Shown here: positions 14,419 to 28,249 of the stretch, piece after piece
Layout: the number at the start of each line of letters is the position of its first letter
Position numbering within the stretch: position 1 is the first letter of the stretch
Origin: Rhodospirillaceae bacterium
GTDB taxonomy: Bacteria; Pseudomonadota; Alphaproteobacteria; GCA-2721365
Length of the DNA: 64,000 nt
Assembly: GCA_002721365.1 (NCBI GenBank)
Contig: PBKC01000043.1
Coordinates: forward strand, 88,710 to 152,709
Reading direction: 5' to 3'
Position numbers and translations under genes: made by a program
The notes under the pieces: model-generated
Seen by the model: the letters and a program-made list of their open reading frames with translations, nothing else
What the model was told of the DNA's origin: nothing
The model's database searches: none

Positions 14419-16666
14419 CGAACGCAAATCGCCCACGGCGGCCCGCACGCGGCGGAAGCGCCCGGTCGCCAGTGGCGCCGAAGACACGGCGATCACCGCG
14501 ATCGCCGTTGGCGATCATGGCGATCCCTTCGCCGTGCTCGGCATGCACCAGAACGAAACGGGGCTGGTGGTGCGGGCCTTTCTTCCCGAGGCCGAGGCCG
14601 TGTCCGTCGTCGATGCCGGAACGGGCCGCAAGGCCGCTGAGATGGAGCGCGTCCACCCTAACGGCGTGTTCCAGGCGACGATTTCGCGACGCAAGCAGCC
14701 TTTTCCTTACCGGTTCCGCATGGAGGCGGCCGGTGAGGTTCACGAGATCGAGGACCCGTACCGCTTCCCGCTTATCCTGGGTGAACTCGACCTGCACCTG
14801 ATCGCCACGGGAAACCACTTTCGCATCTACGAGAAGCTGGGCGCCCATCCGATGACCGTGGACGGGGTCGAAGGCGTGTCGTTCGCCGTCTGGGCCCCGA
14901 ACGCCCGCCGGGTCAGCGTCGTCGGCGGCTTCAACGCCTGGGACGGCAGACGCCATCCGATGCGGCTGCGGCGCGAAGCCGGGGTGTGGGAGCTGTTCAT
15001 CCCTGGGCTCGGTCCCGGCACGATCTACAAGTACGAGATCAAGGGGCCTGATGGGGCCATTCAGCCCCTAAAAGCCGATCCCTACGGGGCGCGCTACGAG
15101 CATCCGCCGTCGACCGCGACGATCGTTCACGGGCTCAACCACCATGCTTGGCAGGACGAGGCCTGGATGGCGGGGCGGGAGCGGCGCAATGCCCGCGAGG
15201 CGCCGATCACCGTCTACGAATGCCATCTCGGATCGTGGATGCGGATCCCGGAGGAAGGTCACCGCTATCTTACCTATGACGAGCTGGCGGACCGGCTGAT
15301 CCCCTACGTCAAGAAGATGGGGTTCACCCATATCGAGCTGCTGCCGATCACCGAGTTCCCCTTCGACGGCTCATGGGGCTACCAGCCGATCGGCCTGTTC
15401 GCACCGACCAGCCGCCACGGCGGACCGGAGGACTTCGCGGCCTTCGTCGACCGCTGCCATGCCGAGGACATCGGGCTGATCCTCGACTGGGTGCCGGGCC
15501 ATTTTCCGACCGACGCCCATGGGCTCGGCTATTTCGACGGCACTCATCTCTACGAGCACGCCGACCCGCGCCAGGGCTTCCACCTCGACTGGAACACGCT
15601 GATCTTCAACTACGGCCGGCGCGAGGTGACGAACTACCTGCTGGGCAGCGCGCTGTTCTGGTGCGACCAGTACCACGCCGACGGCCTGCGCGTGGATGCC
15701 GTGGCCTCGATGCTCTATCTCGACTACAGCCGCTCGGCCGACGCCTGGGTGCCCAACATCTATGGCGGCAACGAGAACCTGGAGGCGATCTCGTTCCTCA
15801 AGCGGATGAACGAATTGGTCTACGAACGCCATCCCGGCGCCACCACCACCGCCGAGGAATCGACGTCATGGCCGGCGGTGTCGCGGCCGACCTATCTCGG
15901 CGGGCTGGGCTTCGGCTACAAGTGGAACATGGGCTGGATGCACGACACGCTGCAGTACATCGCCCACGATCCCATCCATCGCCGCTATCACCATCACGCC
16001 TTGAGCTTCGGGCTGCTCTACGCCTTCAGCGAGAACTTCGTCCTGCCCTTGAGCCATGACGAGGTCGTCCATGGCAAGGGCTCGCTTCTCGGCAAGATGC
16101 CGGGGGACCGCTGGCAGAAGTTCGCCAATCTCCGCGCCTATTTCGGCTTCATGTGGACCCATCCCGGCAAGAAGCTGCTGTTCATGGGCGGCGAGATCGC
16201 GCAGGAGCGGGAGTGGAACCACGATGCCAGCCTCGACTGGCATCTGCTGGACGACCCGCACCATCAGGGTGTCCAGCGGCTGATCCGCGATTTGAACGCC
16301 CTCTACCGCCGCTATCCGGCGCTCCATGCGCTCGACTGCGAGCCCGAAGGCTTCGAGTGGATCGAGGCCAATGACGCAGACCACAGTGTGCTCGCCTTCC
16401 TGCGCAAGGATCGTGACGGCGAGCGGCCGATCGTCTCGGTCAATAACTTCACGCCCGAAATCCGTCGCGGCTATCGGGTCGGTGTTCCGGGGCCGGGCTT
16501 CTATGCAGAGCTCCTGAATACCGATGCCGGCGAATACGGGGGCAGTAATGTCGGCAACGCCGGCGGTGTCGTCGCGGAGGCCGTGCCCTGGCACGGGAGA
16601 CCCTATTCGATTCGCCTGACCATCCCGCCACTTGCGACCCTGATCCTGGAACGACGTCCGGCATAG
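14411..16666 (+). CDS. glgB: 1,4-alpha-glucan branching enzyme
   Basis: ATG 14411 overlaps treS stop; CBM48 ([26 protein letters not shown]), GH13 motifs ([53 protein letters not shown]). Confidence 0.95.
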   Translation: MADERKSPTAARTRRKRPVASGAEDTAITAIAVGDHGDPFAVLGMHQNETGLVVRAFLPEAEAVSVVDAGTGRKAAEMERVHPNGVFQATISRRKQPFPYRFRMEAAGEVHEIEDPYRFPLILGELDLHLIATGNHFRIYEKLGAHPMTVDGVEGVSFAVWAPNARRVSVVGGFNAWDGRRHPMRLRREAGVWELFIPGLGPGTIYKYEIKGPDGAIQPLKADPYGARYEHPPSTATIVHGLNHHAWQDEAWMAGRERRNAREAPITVYECHLGSWMRIPEEGHRYLTYDELADRLIPYVKKMGFTHIELLPITEFPFDGSWGYQPIGLFAPTSRHGGPEDFAAFVDRCHAEDIGLILDWVPGHFPTDAHGLGYFDGTHLYEHADPRQGFHLDWNTLIFNYGRREVTNYLLGSALFWCDQYHADGLRVDAVASMLYLDYSRSADAWVPNIYGGNENLEAISFLKRMNELVYERHPGATTTAEESTSWPAVSRPTYLGGLGFGYKWNMGWMHDTLQYIAHDPIHRRYHHHALSFGLLYAFSENFVLPLSHDEVVHGKGSLLGKMPGDRWQKFANLRAYFGFMWTHPGKKLLFMGGEIAQEREWNHDASLDWHLLDDPHHQGVQRLIRDLNALYRRYPALHALDCEPEGFEWIEANDADHSVLAFLRKDRDGERPIVSVNNFTPEIRRGYRVGVPGPGFYAELLNTDAGEYGGSNVGNAGGVVAEAVPWHGRPYSIRLTIPPLATLILERRPA

Positions 16667-16672
16667 ATCTCC

Positions 16673-18816
<2,144 letters not shown>

Positions 18817-18820
<4 letters not shown>

Positions 18821-20619
18821 GCGGCCGGTTCGCTCATGAAATGCCGTTCGGCGCGGAAATCCAATCGGACGGCACGGTGCGCTTCGCCTTGTGGGCGCCT
18901 GCCCAGGAGGCTGTCTCGGTGGTCGTCGACGGAGATGTGGTGCCGATGGCCGCCGGCCAGGACGGCTGGTTCGAGCTGGTCACTCGCGACGCCGGTGCCG
19001 GCAGCCGGTATGGATTCCGGCTCGCCGACGGTTTCAAAGTCCCCGATCCGGCGTCGCGCCTTCAGGCGGAAGACGTGCACGGTGACAGTATCGTCGTCGA
19101 TCCCGGAGCCTACGACTGGCGGACGCCCGGCTGGACCGGCCGACCGTGGGAAGAGGCGGTGCTATACGAACTGCACGTCGGGACCTTCAGTTCCGAGGGC
19201 ACCTTCGAGGGCATCCGGCGGCGCCTCGACCATTTCGCCGATCTGGGGGTGACGGCGATCGAACTGATGCCGATCGCCGATTTTCCCGGCGCCCGGAATT
19301 GGGGCTATGACGGCGTTTTGCCTTATGCGCCGGACACCCGGTATGGGACGCCCGAGGACCTGAAGCGTCTGATCGACGATGCCCATGGCCGCGGGCTGAT
19401 GGTGTTTCTGGACGTCGTCTACAATCACTTCGGGCCGGAGGGGAACTACCTTCACCTCTACGCGCCGCAGACCTTCACCGATCGGCACCATACGCCGTGG
19501 GGTGCGGCGATCGACTTCTCCCGCCGACCGGTCCGCGACTACTTCATCCACAACGCGCTCTACTGGCTGGAGGAATACCGGTTCGACGGCCTCCGCTTCG
19601 ACGCCGTGCACGCGATCCTCGACGACGATTCTCCGCATATCCTGACCGAGCTGGCCGAGACGGTGCGCGCCCGGATCGGAAAGGGCCGGCATGCGCATCT
19701 GGTGCTCGAAAACGACGCCAACCAGGCGCGCTATCTTCGTCCGGGCCATTATGACGCGCAGTGGAACGACGATTGCCATCACGCCGCCCACTGCGTTCTT
19801 ACGGGCGAGAGCGGGGGCTACTACGCCGATTACGCCGACAGCCCGATTGCGCGTCTCGGCCGGGCGCTCGCGGAAGGTTTCATCTATCAGGGCGAGCCTT
19901 CGGCGTTCCGCGACGGGGAGCCGCGCGGCGAGCCCAGCAAGGGACTGCCAACGACGGCCTTCGTCGATTTCATCCAGAATCACGACCAGGTCGGGAACCG
20001 GGCATTCGGCGAGCGCCTGACGATGCTCGCCCAGGAACAGGCGGTGGCCGCGCTCCAGGCCGTGCTGCTGCTCGCCCCCTCGGTTCCGATGCTGTTCATG
20101 GGCGAGGAATGGGGGGCGAAGGAACCCTTCCTGTTCTTCTGTGATTTCGGTGACGAGCTCGCGCAGGCGGTCCGCGATGGCCGCAGACGGGAATTCGCGC
20201 GGTTCCCCGAGTTCAGGGATGCCAGCGCCCGTGCCGCGATCCCCGATCCCATCGCGCCCGAGACCTTCGCCGCGTCCCGTCTCGATTGGGGCCGATGCGA
20301 CGAAGCGGCCTTGGCCCGCACCCGCCGTCTGCTCGATCAGCGTCATGCCCATGTCGTACCGCGTCTCGCCGGCGCGCGGGGGACGGGTTACCGCGTGGTC
20401 GGGGCGCGTGGTCTCGCCGTGACATGGTCGATGGGGGATGGCGCCTTCCTTCGCCTTGCCGCCAGCCTTGGCGATGAGACAGCGGCCGGCGATTTCGCGG
20501 CGGCCGGCAAGCCGATCTTCGAATCGGCGCCGGATGTTGCCGACGGCGCCCGCGCCGGTGCGATGCCGCCCTGGTCCGTTGCCTGGTTCCTCGACCCCTC
20601 CACGGGAGCACATGCATGA
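18817..20619 (+). CDS. treZ: Malto-oligosyltrehalose trehalohydrolase TreZ
   Basis: ATGA overlap with glgX. GTVRFALWAPAQEAVSVVV, DVVYNHFGPEGNYLHLYAPQTFTDRHHTPWGAAIDF, LRFDAVHAILDD, LVLENDANQARYL, DFIQNHDQVGNRAFGERL. Confidence 0.95.
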
Positions 20620-22826
20620 CGATGTCCGGCTCCCTCGATCGTCTTGCGGCGCGCTACGGCATCATCGCCGAATATACCGACCTCATGGGGCGGCAGCGCG
20701 TCGCCTCGGAAGAAACCAAGCGCGGTCTTCTCGCGGCGATGGGCGTGCCATGCGCCGATGAGGCCGAGATCGAAGCCAGCCTGACCGAGGTCACGGAGCG
20801 GCACTGGCGGCGGCGCGTTCCGCCGGTGGTGGTGTGCGACGCCGGAGCGGTCATCACAGTGCCCGTCGCCATACCCCATCGGCTGAGCGACGAGATCGTC
20901 GAGTGGCGCGTCGACGAGGAAACCGGGGGCGTCCACGAAGGCCGGATGCTGCTCAGCGATGCAGCCGTGGCAGGCAGCGACGACGTTGACGGCGAAGCGC
21001 ATGTGCGGCGGCTGGTCGTCCTGCCGCTGGCGCTGCCGCTCGGCTATCACCGCATGTCCTTTCGCTTTTCCGACCAGAATCAGGCGGCGGTCGGCAGCCT
21101 GATCGTTACCCCTGCACGATGCTGCGGACCGGAAGACGTGCTGGGGGACGGCCGGGCATGGGGTGTCGGTGCGCAGCTTTATGGCCTCAAATCCGCGCGC
21201 AACTGGGGCATGGGCGACTTCACCGACTTGGCCGGTTTGGTGCGGACGACGGCGGGCCACGGCGCGAGCTTCGTCGGGCTCAATCCCCTGCACGCGCTGT
21301 TCCCGGCCGATCCCAACCATTTCGGGCCCTATGGGCCTTCGAGCCGCGTCTACCTCAACACCCTCTATGTGGACGTGGAGGCGGTTTCGGAGTTCGCGTC
21401 ATGCGCCGAGGCCCGGCGGCTCACCGAAGACCCGGACTTCCGCACCCGCCTGGAACAGGCCCGCGATGCCGAGCTGGTCGATTACCCGGCTGTCGCCGCC
21501 TTGAAGCGGCCGGTGCTCGAAGCCCTCTATCGTCATTTCCGCGATACCGAGCGCCCGGGCGGGGCGGAGCGGCAGGCGGCTTTCGAAGCTTTCCGCGCGG
21601 CGATGGCGCCGAATCTCGACCACCAGGCGGTCTTCGACGCGCTGCACGAACATTTTTTCACCAACGACCCGATGCAATGGTCATGGCAGACATGGCCTGC
21701 GCCCTTTCGCGACTGCATGAGCCCCGAGGTCGCCGCCTTCGCGGCCAGCCACCATGATCGCGTCACTTTCTTCGCGTATCTGCAATGGATCGCCGACGAG
21801 CAGCTCGAGGCGGCCGCGGCGGCGGCGCGGGACGGCGGCATGGCGATCGGCCTCTACCGCGACATGGCGGTCGCCGTTCATCCTGGCGGCAGCATGGCCT
21901 GGGGGTCGCCCGGCGTTCTCCTGCGCGGCGCGAGCATCGGTGCGCCGCCGGACGATTTCAACCTGCTGGGACAGAACTGGGGTTTGACCGGCCCATCGCC
22001 CGAAGGGCTGCGCGAAGCGGCCTATGAGCCCTTCATCGCCGCGGTGCGGGCCAACATGCGCCATGCCGGGGCGATCCGCATCGACCATGTCATGGTGCTG
22101 AAGCGGTTGTTCTGGATCCCGGACGGGGCACCGGCGACCGAGGGAGCGTATATCGGGTATCCGCTCCACGACATGCTGCGCATCCTGGCGCTCGAATCGC
22201 AGCGCAACCGATGCCTCGTCGTCGGCGAGGACCTGGGAACGCTGCCCGAGGGCCTGCGTCCAGCCCTCGAACAGGCCAACGTGCTTTCGTACCGGGTGCT
22301 GTTCTTCGAACGCGACGGCGATGGCGGGTTCCTGCCGGCCGCGGCGTATCCCGAGCGGGCGCTGGCGGTGGTGTCGACCCACGACCTGCCGACCCTCGAA
22401 GGCTACTGGCGCGATCGCGATATCGACTGGCGGGCCGAACTCGGCTACTGGCCGACGCCCGACGCGCTGGCGGAAGCCCATGCCGCCCGCGACCGCGATC
22501 GCCATGCCCTCGTCGCCGCCCTGCGCCGCGACGGCCGCCTCGACCTGCCGGAACCCGACGGTGACCTTGCCGTTCGGGGCGGCCTCGCCGACGGGCTGAT
22601 GGAGGCGGTCCACGGTTTCCTTGCCGAGAGTCCCGCCCGTCTGTTCCAGGTGCAGATCGAGGATATCGTCGGCGAGGTCGAGCAGGCCAATCTACCGGGC
22701 ACCGTGGCCGAACATCCGAATTGGCGCCGCAGGATCGAGCAGCCTGTCGAGGCGCTGGCGGATCAGCCCCGCTTCGGTCGCCTGTCGCGCCTCCTCAACG
22801 CGGTGCGCGCCGAGGGCGGCGGCTGA
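20616..22826 (+). CDS. malQ: 4-alpha-glucanotransferase (amylomaltase)
   Basis: ATGA overlap with treZ. NPLHALFPADPNHFGPYGPSSRVYLN, GLYRDMAVAVHPGGSMAW, AIRIDHVMVLKRLFWIP, VVGEDLGTLPEGL, VVSTHDLPTLEGYW. Confidence 0.93.
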   Translation: MTMSGSLDRLAARYGIIAEYTDLMGRQRVASEETKRGLLAAMGVPCADEAEIEASLTEVTERHWRRRVPPVVVCDAGAVITVPVAIPHRLSDEIVEWRVDEETGGVHEGRMLLSDAAVAGSDDVDGEAHVRRLVVLPLALPLGYHRMSFRFSDQNQAAVGSLIVTPARCCGPEDVLGDGRAWGVGAQLYGLKSARNWGMGDFTDLAGLVRTTAGHGASFVGLNPLHALFPADPNHFGPYGPSSRVYLNTLYVDVEAVSEFASCAEARRLTEDPDFRTRLEQARDAELVDYPAVAALKRPVLEALYRHFRDTERPGGAERQAAFEAFRAAMAPNLDHQAVFDALHEHFFTNDPMQWSWQTWPAPFRDCMSPEVAAFAASHHDRVTFFAYLQWIADEQLEAAAAAARDGGMAIGLYRDMAVAVHPGGSMAWGSPGVLLRGASIGAPPDDFNLLGQNWGLTGPSPEGLREAAYEPFIAAVRANMRHAGAIRIDHVMVLKRLFWIPDGAPATEGAYIGYPLHDMLRILALESQRNRCLVVGEDLGTLPEGLRPALEQANVLSYRVLFFERDGDGGFLPAAAYPERALAVVSTHDLPTLEGYWRDRDIDWRAELGYWPTPDALAEAHAARDRDRHALVAALRRDGRLDLPEPDGDLAVRGGLADGLMEAVHGFLAESPARLFQVQIEDIVGEVEQANLPGTVAEHPNWRRRIEQPVEALADQPRFGRLSRLLNAVRAEGGG

Positions 22827-25693
22827 TGGCGCCCCCGGTCGTGCCACGGGCGACGGTTCGTCTCCAGTTCCACGCCGGGTTCCGTTTCGACGACGCGACC
22901 GAGCTCGTCCCCTACTTCGCGGCGCTGGGGATAAGCCATGTCTATGCCTCTCCCTTCCTGGCCGCGCGGCCGGGTTCGGCCCATGGCTACGACATCGTCG
23001 ACCATACCCGGTTCAATCCCGAGCTCGGCGACGAGGCCTCGTTCGATCGTCTGGTCGCCGCCCTGCACCACCATGGCATGGGGCTGATCCTGGATTTCGT
23101 GCCCAACCACATGGGTATCGGCGGGGCGGACAACGCCTGGTGGCTCGACGTTCTCGAATGGGGCGCGATGAGCCCGTTCGCGGCGTTCTTCGACATCGAC
23201 TGGGCTCCGGCCGAACCGTCTCTCAAAGGCAAGGTCCTGCTCCCCTTCCTGGGCGATCACTACGGTGAGGTTCTGGAGCGCGGCGAGCTCGGACTCCGGT
23301 TCGATCAAGCCACCGGCAGCTTCGATGTCTGGTATTTCGAGCATCGCTTTCCGATCGCGGTGCGCCACTATCCCCTGATCCTACGTCAAGCGGCGGAAGC
23401 CGGTGCCGGCGAGGCGCTGGACGAGGCGATCCGCGCTTTTGTCGCCCTCGGCAAGGGGCGACGGTCGGTGCGGGCGCAGGCGATGCTTCGCCATCAGGCG
23501 GTCACCGCGAAACAGCATCTGGCGGCGGTCGCTGCCGGCGACCCCGTCGTCGCCGAATCGATCGAGGCGGCCGTTGCCGCGCTGAACGGGACGGCCGGCG
23601 ACACCAAGAGCTTTCGTGCGCTGCACCGACTCTTGGAACGACAGGCCTACCGCCTAGCGTCATGGCGCGTTGCCGCCCATGAGATCAACTACCGGCGATT
23701 CTTCGACATCAACGATCTGGCCGGCCTCAGGATGGAGCGCGCCGACCTGTTCGAGCTTGCCCATCAGTTGGTCTTCCGCTTGATCGCCGAGGGAAAGCTG
23801 CAGGGCCTCCGGCTGGATCACATCGACGGTCTCTACGATCCCGCCACCTATTGCCGGCAGCTCCAGGACAGGGCCGCCTATCTGCTGCTGCAGGCGGAGG
23901 CGCATGACGGGGCTGCTCCGGCCGAGGACGCGCGGCCGCGGAGCAATCCGATCTACCTCGTCGTCGAGAAGATCCTCGCCCGTCACGAGCGGTTGCCGGA
24001 GTCCTGGCCCGTCGACGGCACCACGGGCTACGACTTCATGAATCTGGTGAACGGCCTGTTCGTCGACCCATCTTCCGAAGGCGCCCTGATAGACGCCTAC
24101 GACCGGTTCGTCGGCGTGCCGGCGGATTATGAAGCCACCGTCATCGCCGCCAAGCGGCAGCTCGTCCGCACCAACATGGCCAGTGAGCTCAACGTGCTGG
24201 CGTCCCAGCTTCATGACATCGCGCGGCAGAACTGGAGTACCCGCGACTTCGCGGCCAATGCGATCCGCGAAGCGCTTCTGGAGATCGTCGCCCGCTTTCC
24301 CGTCTACCGCACCTACATCACGGCCGCCGACGTCTCCGAGGAAGATCTTCGGCATCTCGAATGGGCGGTGGCTCTGGCGCGGAAGGATGCCGGGTTCAGC
24401 GATACCGGCGTGCACGACTTCATCCTTTCCGTCCTCGGGACCGAGGCGGCCAGGGATCGCGGCCGACGGTTTCGCCGGCGCGACGTGCTCGCCGCGGCGA
24501 TGAAGTTTCAGCAGCTTACCGGACCGGTGATGGCGAAGGCGGTCGAGGACACGGCCTTCTACCGCTACTTCCGGCTGGTGTCGCTGAACGAGGTCGGCGG
24601 CGAGCCGAACCGCTTCGGCGCCAGCGTGTCGGCCTTCCATCACCTGAACCAGGAGCGGGCGCGGCGTCACCCCGATACCATGCTGGCGACGGCGAGCCAC
24701 GATCACAAACGTGGTGAGGATACCCGGGCGCGCATCGATGTCCTGAGCGAGATGCCCGAGACGTGGGAACGGACGGTGCAGCTCTGGTCGCGGGCCAACC
24801 GGTCGCGGCTGCGGGAGGTCGACGGCGGGCCGGCGCCCGACGCCAACGACGAATATCTCTACTACCAGACGCTGGTCGGAACCTGGCCGCTCGATGGCGA
24901 CGCGGGTACCGACTATGCCGACCGCATCGTTCAGTACATGCTCAAGGCGGTCCGAGAGGGAAAGCGTCGGTCGAGCTGGTCGTTCCCGAACGCCGACTAC
25001 GAGGCGGCGGTCGAAGCGTTCGTCCGCACCACGCTGGACCCGGAAGCGGGTGCCTGGTTCCTGTCCGACCTCGCGGCCTTCGACGCACGCCTAGCCATGG
25101 CCGGCGCCTCAAACGGGCTGGCGCAGACGTTGCTGAAGCTGACCGTGCCGGGGGTGCCGGATATCTATCAGGGGACCGAATACTGGGACCTGAGCCTGGT
25201 CGACCCCGATAACCGGCGGCCGGTCGACTTCGATGCACGGCGGCGTTCCCTCACCGATCTCGCTGGTCTTCCAGACTTGCTCGCTGACTGGCGGGACGGA
25301 CGCATCAAGCAGCGTGTCGTCGCTCAGACCCTCGAGTTTCGGCGGCAGTTTCCCGTCCTTTTCGCCGAAGGCTCGTATATGCCGCTTGCCACCGACGGTG
25401 CCGAGGCGCAGCGGGTCGTCGCTTTCGCGAGGGAATGGCAGGGGGACTGGATGATCGCGGTGGTGCCCCGTCTCGTCTTTCCGTTTCTGGATGGGGTGGC
25501 GCAACCGCTGGTGCCCGGAGACAAATGGGGCGACACGACGGTCATGGGGCCCGATCTGCCGTCGACCCACCCGTTCGAGGACGTCTTTTCCGGTCGTTCG
25601 TATTCCTGGACGGCGGGGTCGGCCCTACCCGTCGCCGACCTGCTCGGCGATTTTCCGGTCGCTCTGCTGGCCGGGCCGGTTCCGGCAGACTGA
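22826..25693 (+). CDS. treY: Malto-oligosyltrehalose synthase TreY
   Basis: TGATG overlap with malQ. ATVRLQFHAGFRFDDATELVPYFAALGISHVYASPFLAARPGSAHGYDIVDH, DFVPNHMGIGGADNAWWLDVLEWG, GLRLDHIDGLYDP, VVEKILARHERLPESWPVDGTTGYDFMNLVNGLF. Confidence 0.95.
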   Translation: MAPPVVPRATVRLQFHAGFRFDDATELVPYFAALGISHVYASPFLAARPGSAHGYDIVDHTRFNPELGDEASFDRLVAALHHHGMGLILDFVPNHMGIGGADNAWWLDVLEWGAMSPFAAFFDIDWAPAEPSLKGKVLLPFLGDHYGEVLERGELGLRFDQATGSFDVWYFEHRFPIAVRHYPLILRQAAEAGAGEALDEAIRAFVALGKGRRSVRAQAMLRHQAVTAKQHLAAVAAGDPVVAESIEAAVAALNGTAGDTKSFRALHRLLERQAYRLASWRVAAHEINYRRFFDINDLAGLRMERADLFELAHQLVFRLIAEGKLQGLRLDHIDGLYDPATYCRQLQDRAAYLLLQAEAHDGAAPAEDARPRSNPIYLVVEKILARHERLPESWPVDGTTGYDFMNLVNGLFVDPSSEGALIDAYDRFVGVPADYEATVIAAKRQLVRTNMASELNVLASQLHDIARQNWSTRDFAANAIREALLEIVARFPVYRTYITAADVSEEDLRHLEWAVALARKDAGFSDTGVHDFILSVLGTEAARDRGRRFRRRDVLAAAMKFQQLTGPVMAKAVEDTAFYRYFRLVSLNEVGGEPNRFGASVSAFHHLNQERARRHPDTMLATASHDHKRGEDTRARIDVLSEMPETWERTVQLWSRANRSRLREVDGGPAPDANDEYLYYQTLVGTWPLDGDAGTDYADRIVQYMLKAVREGKRRSSWSFPNADYEAAVEAFVRTTLDPEAGAWFLSDLAAFDARLAMAGASNGLAQTLLKLTVPGVPDIYQGTEYWDLSLVDPDNRRPVDFDARRRSLTDLAGLPDLLADWRDGRIKQRVVAQTLEFRRQFPVLFAEGSYMPLATDGAEAQRVVAFAREWQGDWMIAVVPRLVFPFLDGVAQPLVPGDKWGDTTVMGPDLPSTHPFEDVFSGRSYSWTAGSALPVADLLGDFPVALLAGPVPAD

Positions 25694-26200
25694 TCAGCCG
25701 CCTGACCGGGGTTTCCGCCGTTCCTCGACCGTTTTGACCACGGTCTCCAGTTCCTTGACCAGAACCTTGCCGATCGCGCCGCCGTCGCCGGACATCTTCT
25801 GGCCGATGACCACGGCCAAGGCATCCAGATGGGCCTTGATGACCTCGAAATCCTTGGGGTCGGGCTTTTCCGTGTCCTCGATGAAACTCGACAGCGAGCC
25901 GGCGATCTGTGTCACCAGCGGGTATTCGTAGCTACCGCCGTCGCCCCGCATGTTGTGGGCTTTTTCGAACAGGTCGGTCATGTGGTGATCGCGCTGTCCC
26001 GGATCCGAGAGCGCCTTCTCGTAGATCTCGTAGAGGCGGGTGAGATCGGCGCCGGACCAGGTCTCGTATTCCGGCTTCATCGCGTCGACCTTGCGCTGGG
26101 CTTCCTCCAGCATTTCCGGTTTGACGCCGCGTCCCTTACCGACCTTTTTCTTCAGGGTATTGGGGACGCGAATGACCTGTACGTCCTTGTCGTCGCTCAT
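25694..26200 (-). CDS. HPt-domain-like phosphotransfer protein
   Basis: Small helical protein with LFEKAHNMRGDGGSYEYPLVTQIAGSL, resembling HPt AHxxKG-type phosphoacceptor motif; encoded next to a receiver protein. Confidence 0.6.
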   Translation of the reverse strand: MSDDKDVQVIRVPNTLKKKVGKGRGVKPEMLEEAQRKVDAMKPEYETWSGADLTRLYEIYEKALSDPGQRDHHMTDLFEKAHNMRGDGGSYEYPLVTQIAGSLSSFIEDTEKPDPKDFEVIKAHLDALAVVIGQKMSGDGGAIGKVLVKELETVVKTVEERRKPRSGG

Positions 26201-26225
26201 CGGTGCCCTCCCCTTTCGGATTGCC

Positions 26226-26762
26226 TTACTCGCCCGCGGATTCGCGGCGGTCCGCGGTATGCTCTACCGGTTCTACGGTTTCCGAGGATCGCCGGTCGGG
26301 TCCCCGCCGCTCCTCTTCCCTTCGCCGCCGATCCGGGCCGAAAAAAGTCTTGTTCCGGATAAACGGGCGAGGGTGTTCGATGATCGAGACCAGCCGGTTA
26401 TGCAGGGACAGAACCGAAACCGGCTTCTTCAGGACTTCCGTCACCCCGGCATCGCGCGCGCGCATCACCCTTATTTCCTGCGTGTAGCCGGTCAGCATGA
26501 GAATCGGGACGAAGGGACACGGGCTGTCCACCTTGCGCAGGCGAGAGACCAGTTGCAGCCCGTCGACCGGTCGCATCACCCAGTCGACGATCATCACGTC
26601 GTACTCCGCCCGCGTCAGAGCTTCGTACGCACTCTCGGCATTGTCGAACGCATCGATATGCTGAACGCCGATCGAACGCAGAATGGTCTTCACCAGCTCG
26701 AGCGCATGGTGATTGTCGTCGACCAGGATGACTGAAATCTTGCTGAGATCGTAGAAATGCAT
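26226..26762 (-). CDS. Single-domain response regulator (CheY-like)
   Basis: ISVILVDDNHHALELVKTILRSIG...YDVMIVDWVMRPVDGLQLVSRLR...PILMLTGYT...GVTEVLKKPVS; charged C-terminal tail. Confidence 0.85.
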   Translation of the reverse strand: MHFYDLSKISVILVDDNHHALELVKTILRSIGVQHIDAFDNAESAYEALTRAEYDVMIVDWVMRPVDGLQLVSRLRKVDSPCPFVPILMLTGYTQEIRVMRARDAGVTEVLKKPVSVLSLHNRLVSIIEHPRPFIRNKTFFGPDRRRREEERRGPDRRSSETVEPVEHTADRRESAGE

Positions 26763-26874
26763 GCGCGGGAAAAAACCGCGTTCATGGAAACTTACGGCGC
26801 AAGATCAACGATAGGGGGAAACACCGCCCGTTGTCATTCATCAGTTTCCGGGGATGGCGAGCCCGGACGTTGCG

Positions 26875-28143
26875 TCAGGCTGCGGCCGGACGGTCGTCAT
26901 CCTCAGGTATGTCTCCGCTGTCTTCCTCGGCGCGCGGGTCGAGTTCGAACACGGCCGGGCTGGTCCGCGGGGCGGCGACGAAATCGCTCTGCGCTTCCGC
27001 AGGGACAGCGGGGTTGGTCCGCATCCGGTAGGCCGCGTAGGCGCCGAGAAGAAGATGTGCTGCGGCGGTGAACGCGAACAGGGACCGGTCGCCGAACTCG
27101 GCCATGACGATGGCGCCGGCGCTCGGCCCCAGGACGGCACCGAAGCCGAACACGAGAAGCAGGCCGCTGCTGATCTGAACGAACTCGTGCGGCGCCGCTC
27201 GATCGTTGGCGTGCGCGATGCAGAGCGAGTAGAGCGTGAAGGCAAGCCCCCCGAACAGCGCCCCGCTGGCGTAGACGGCTATGACGGAGTAGCCGCCGAC
27301 GGCGGCGAGAGCGACGCCGGCCGCTGCCGCCACGAAGGCTGACGCCATCAGGACCGTGCGCCGGTCGAAACGGTCGGACAGTCCGCCGATCGGCCATTGC
27401 AGGATCGCGCCGCCCACGACGACCGCGGCCATGAAACCGGCGATGTCGCTCGGCGGCAGGCCGACGCTCCGGGCATAAACCGGTCCCATCGCCCAGAAGG
27501 CGGCGTTCGTCAGCCCCACGGTGAACGAGCCGACCACGCTCAGAGACGAGTTCGCGAACAGTTGTTTCAGGTGCAGCTGGACGCTTTCGATCGGGGTCGG
27601 GGCGACAGCAGTGGTCAGCGCGACCGGCACCAGCGACAGGCTGATAAGGATCGAGACGATGCAGAACAGTTGGAATTGCGCCGGATCGGCGAGGTTCAGC
27701 AGCATCATCCCGAGGGTGGTGCCGCCCAGATCGACGATCCGATAGGTCGAAAGGATGCGACCACGGTTGACGTTGCTGGCGCGTTCATTGAGCCAGCTCT
27801 CCGTGATCATATAGAGGCCCGCCAGGCAGAAGCCGGTAGCGCACCGCAGCGCGCCCCACACATAGGGGTCGACGACCAGGGTGTAGCCGAGAGCCGCTGC
27901 CGCCGCCACCGCGGCGAAGGCCGTATAGGAACGGATATGGCCGACCCGCCGCACCACCCGCGGGCCATAGATGCATCCCAGCACGAAGCCGAGATAGTAG
28001 CCGGACAGCACCAGGCCGATCACCGTGACCGGGAATGCCTCGATCGCCGCTCGGGTGGGTAGCAGAATGTTCTGCAGCCCATTGCCGAGGACCAGAATCG
28101 CGAGACCGAGCAGAAGGGCTGTGATCGAGGCGAAAGTGGTCAT
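26875..28143 (-). CDS. MFS transporter (YcaD-like)
   Basis: About 12 hydrophobic segments; GPRVVRRVGHIR loop; MITESWLNERAS motif typical of YcaD-like MFS. Confidence 0.8.
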   Translation of the reverse strand: MTTFASITALLLGLAILVLGNGLQNILLPTRAAIEAFPVTVIGLVLSGYYLGFVLGCIYGPRVVRRVGHIRSYTAFAAVAAAAALGYTLVVDPYVWGALRCATGFCLAGLYMITESWLNERASNVNRGRILSTYRIVDLGGTTLGMMLLNLADPAQFQLFCIVSILISLSLVPVALTTAVAPTPIESVQLHLKQLFANSSLSVVGSFTVGLTNAAFWAMGPVYARSVGLPPSDIAGFMAAVVVGGAILQWPIGGLSDRFDRRTVLMASAFVAAAAGVALAAVGGYSVIAVYASGALFGGLAFTLYSLCIAHANDRAAPHEFVQISSGLLLVFGFGAVLGPSAGAIVMAEFGDRSLFAFTAAAHLLLGAYAAYRMRTNPAVPAEAQSDFVAAPRTSPAVFELDPRAEEDSGDIPEDDDRPAAA

Positions 28144-28249
28144 GGCGCCGCCAAAGGGAGAAGGCTGTCGTCGACGCCCTTATGCTTCGACGGGCAAGTC
28201 CCGGCAAGGCTTATCGGCCCGATTTATCTTCGGGCGTGGTCCGGATCCT

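Noticed and set aside
26760-26780. Hairpin CGCGG-N7-CCGCG abutting the receiver-protein start codon
   Set aside because: Only a 5-bp stem; too short to claim a regulatory structure without conservation.
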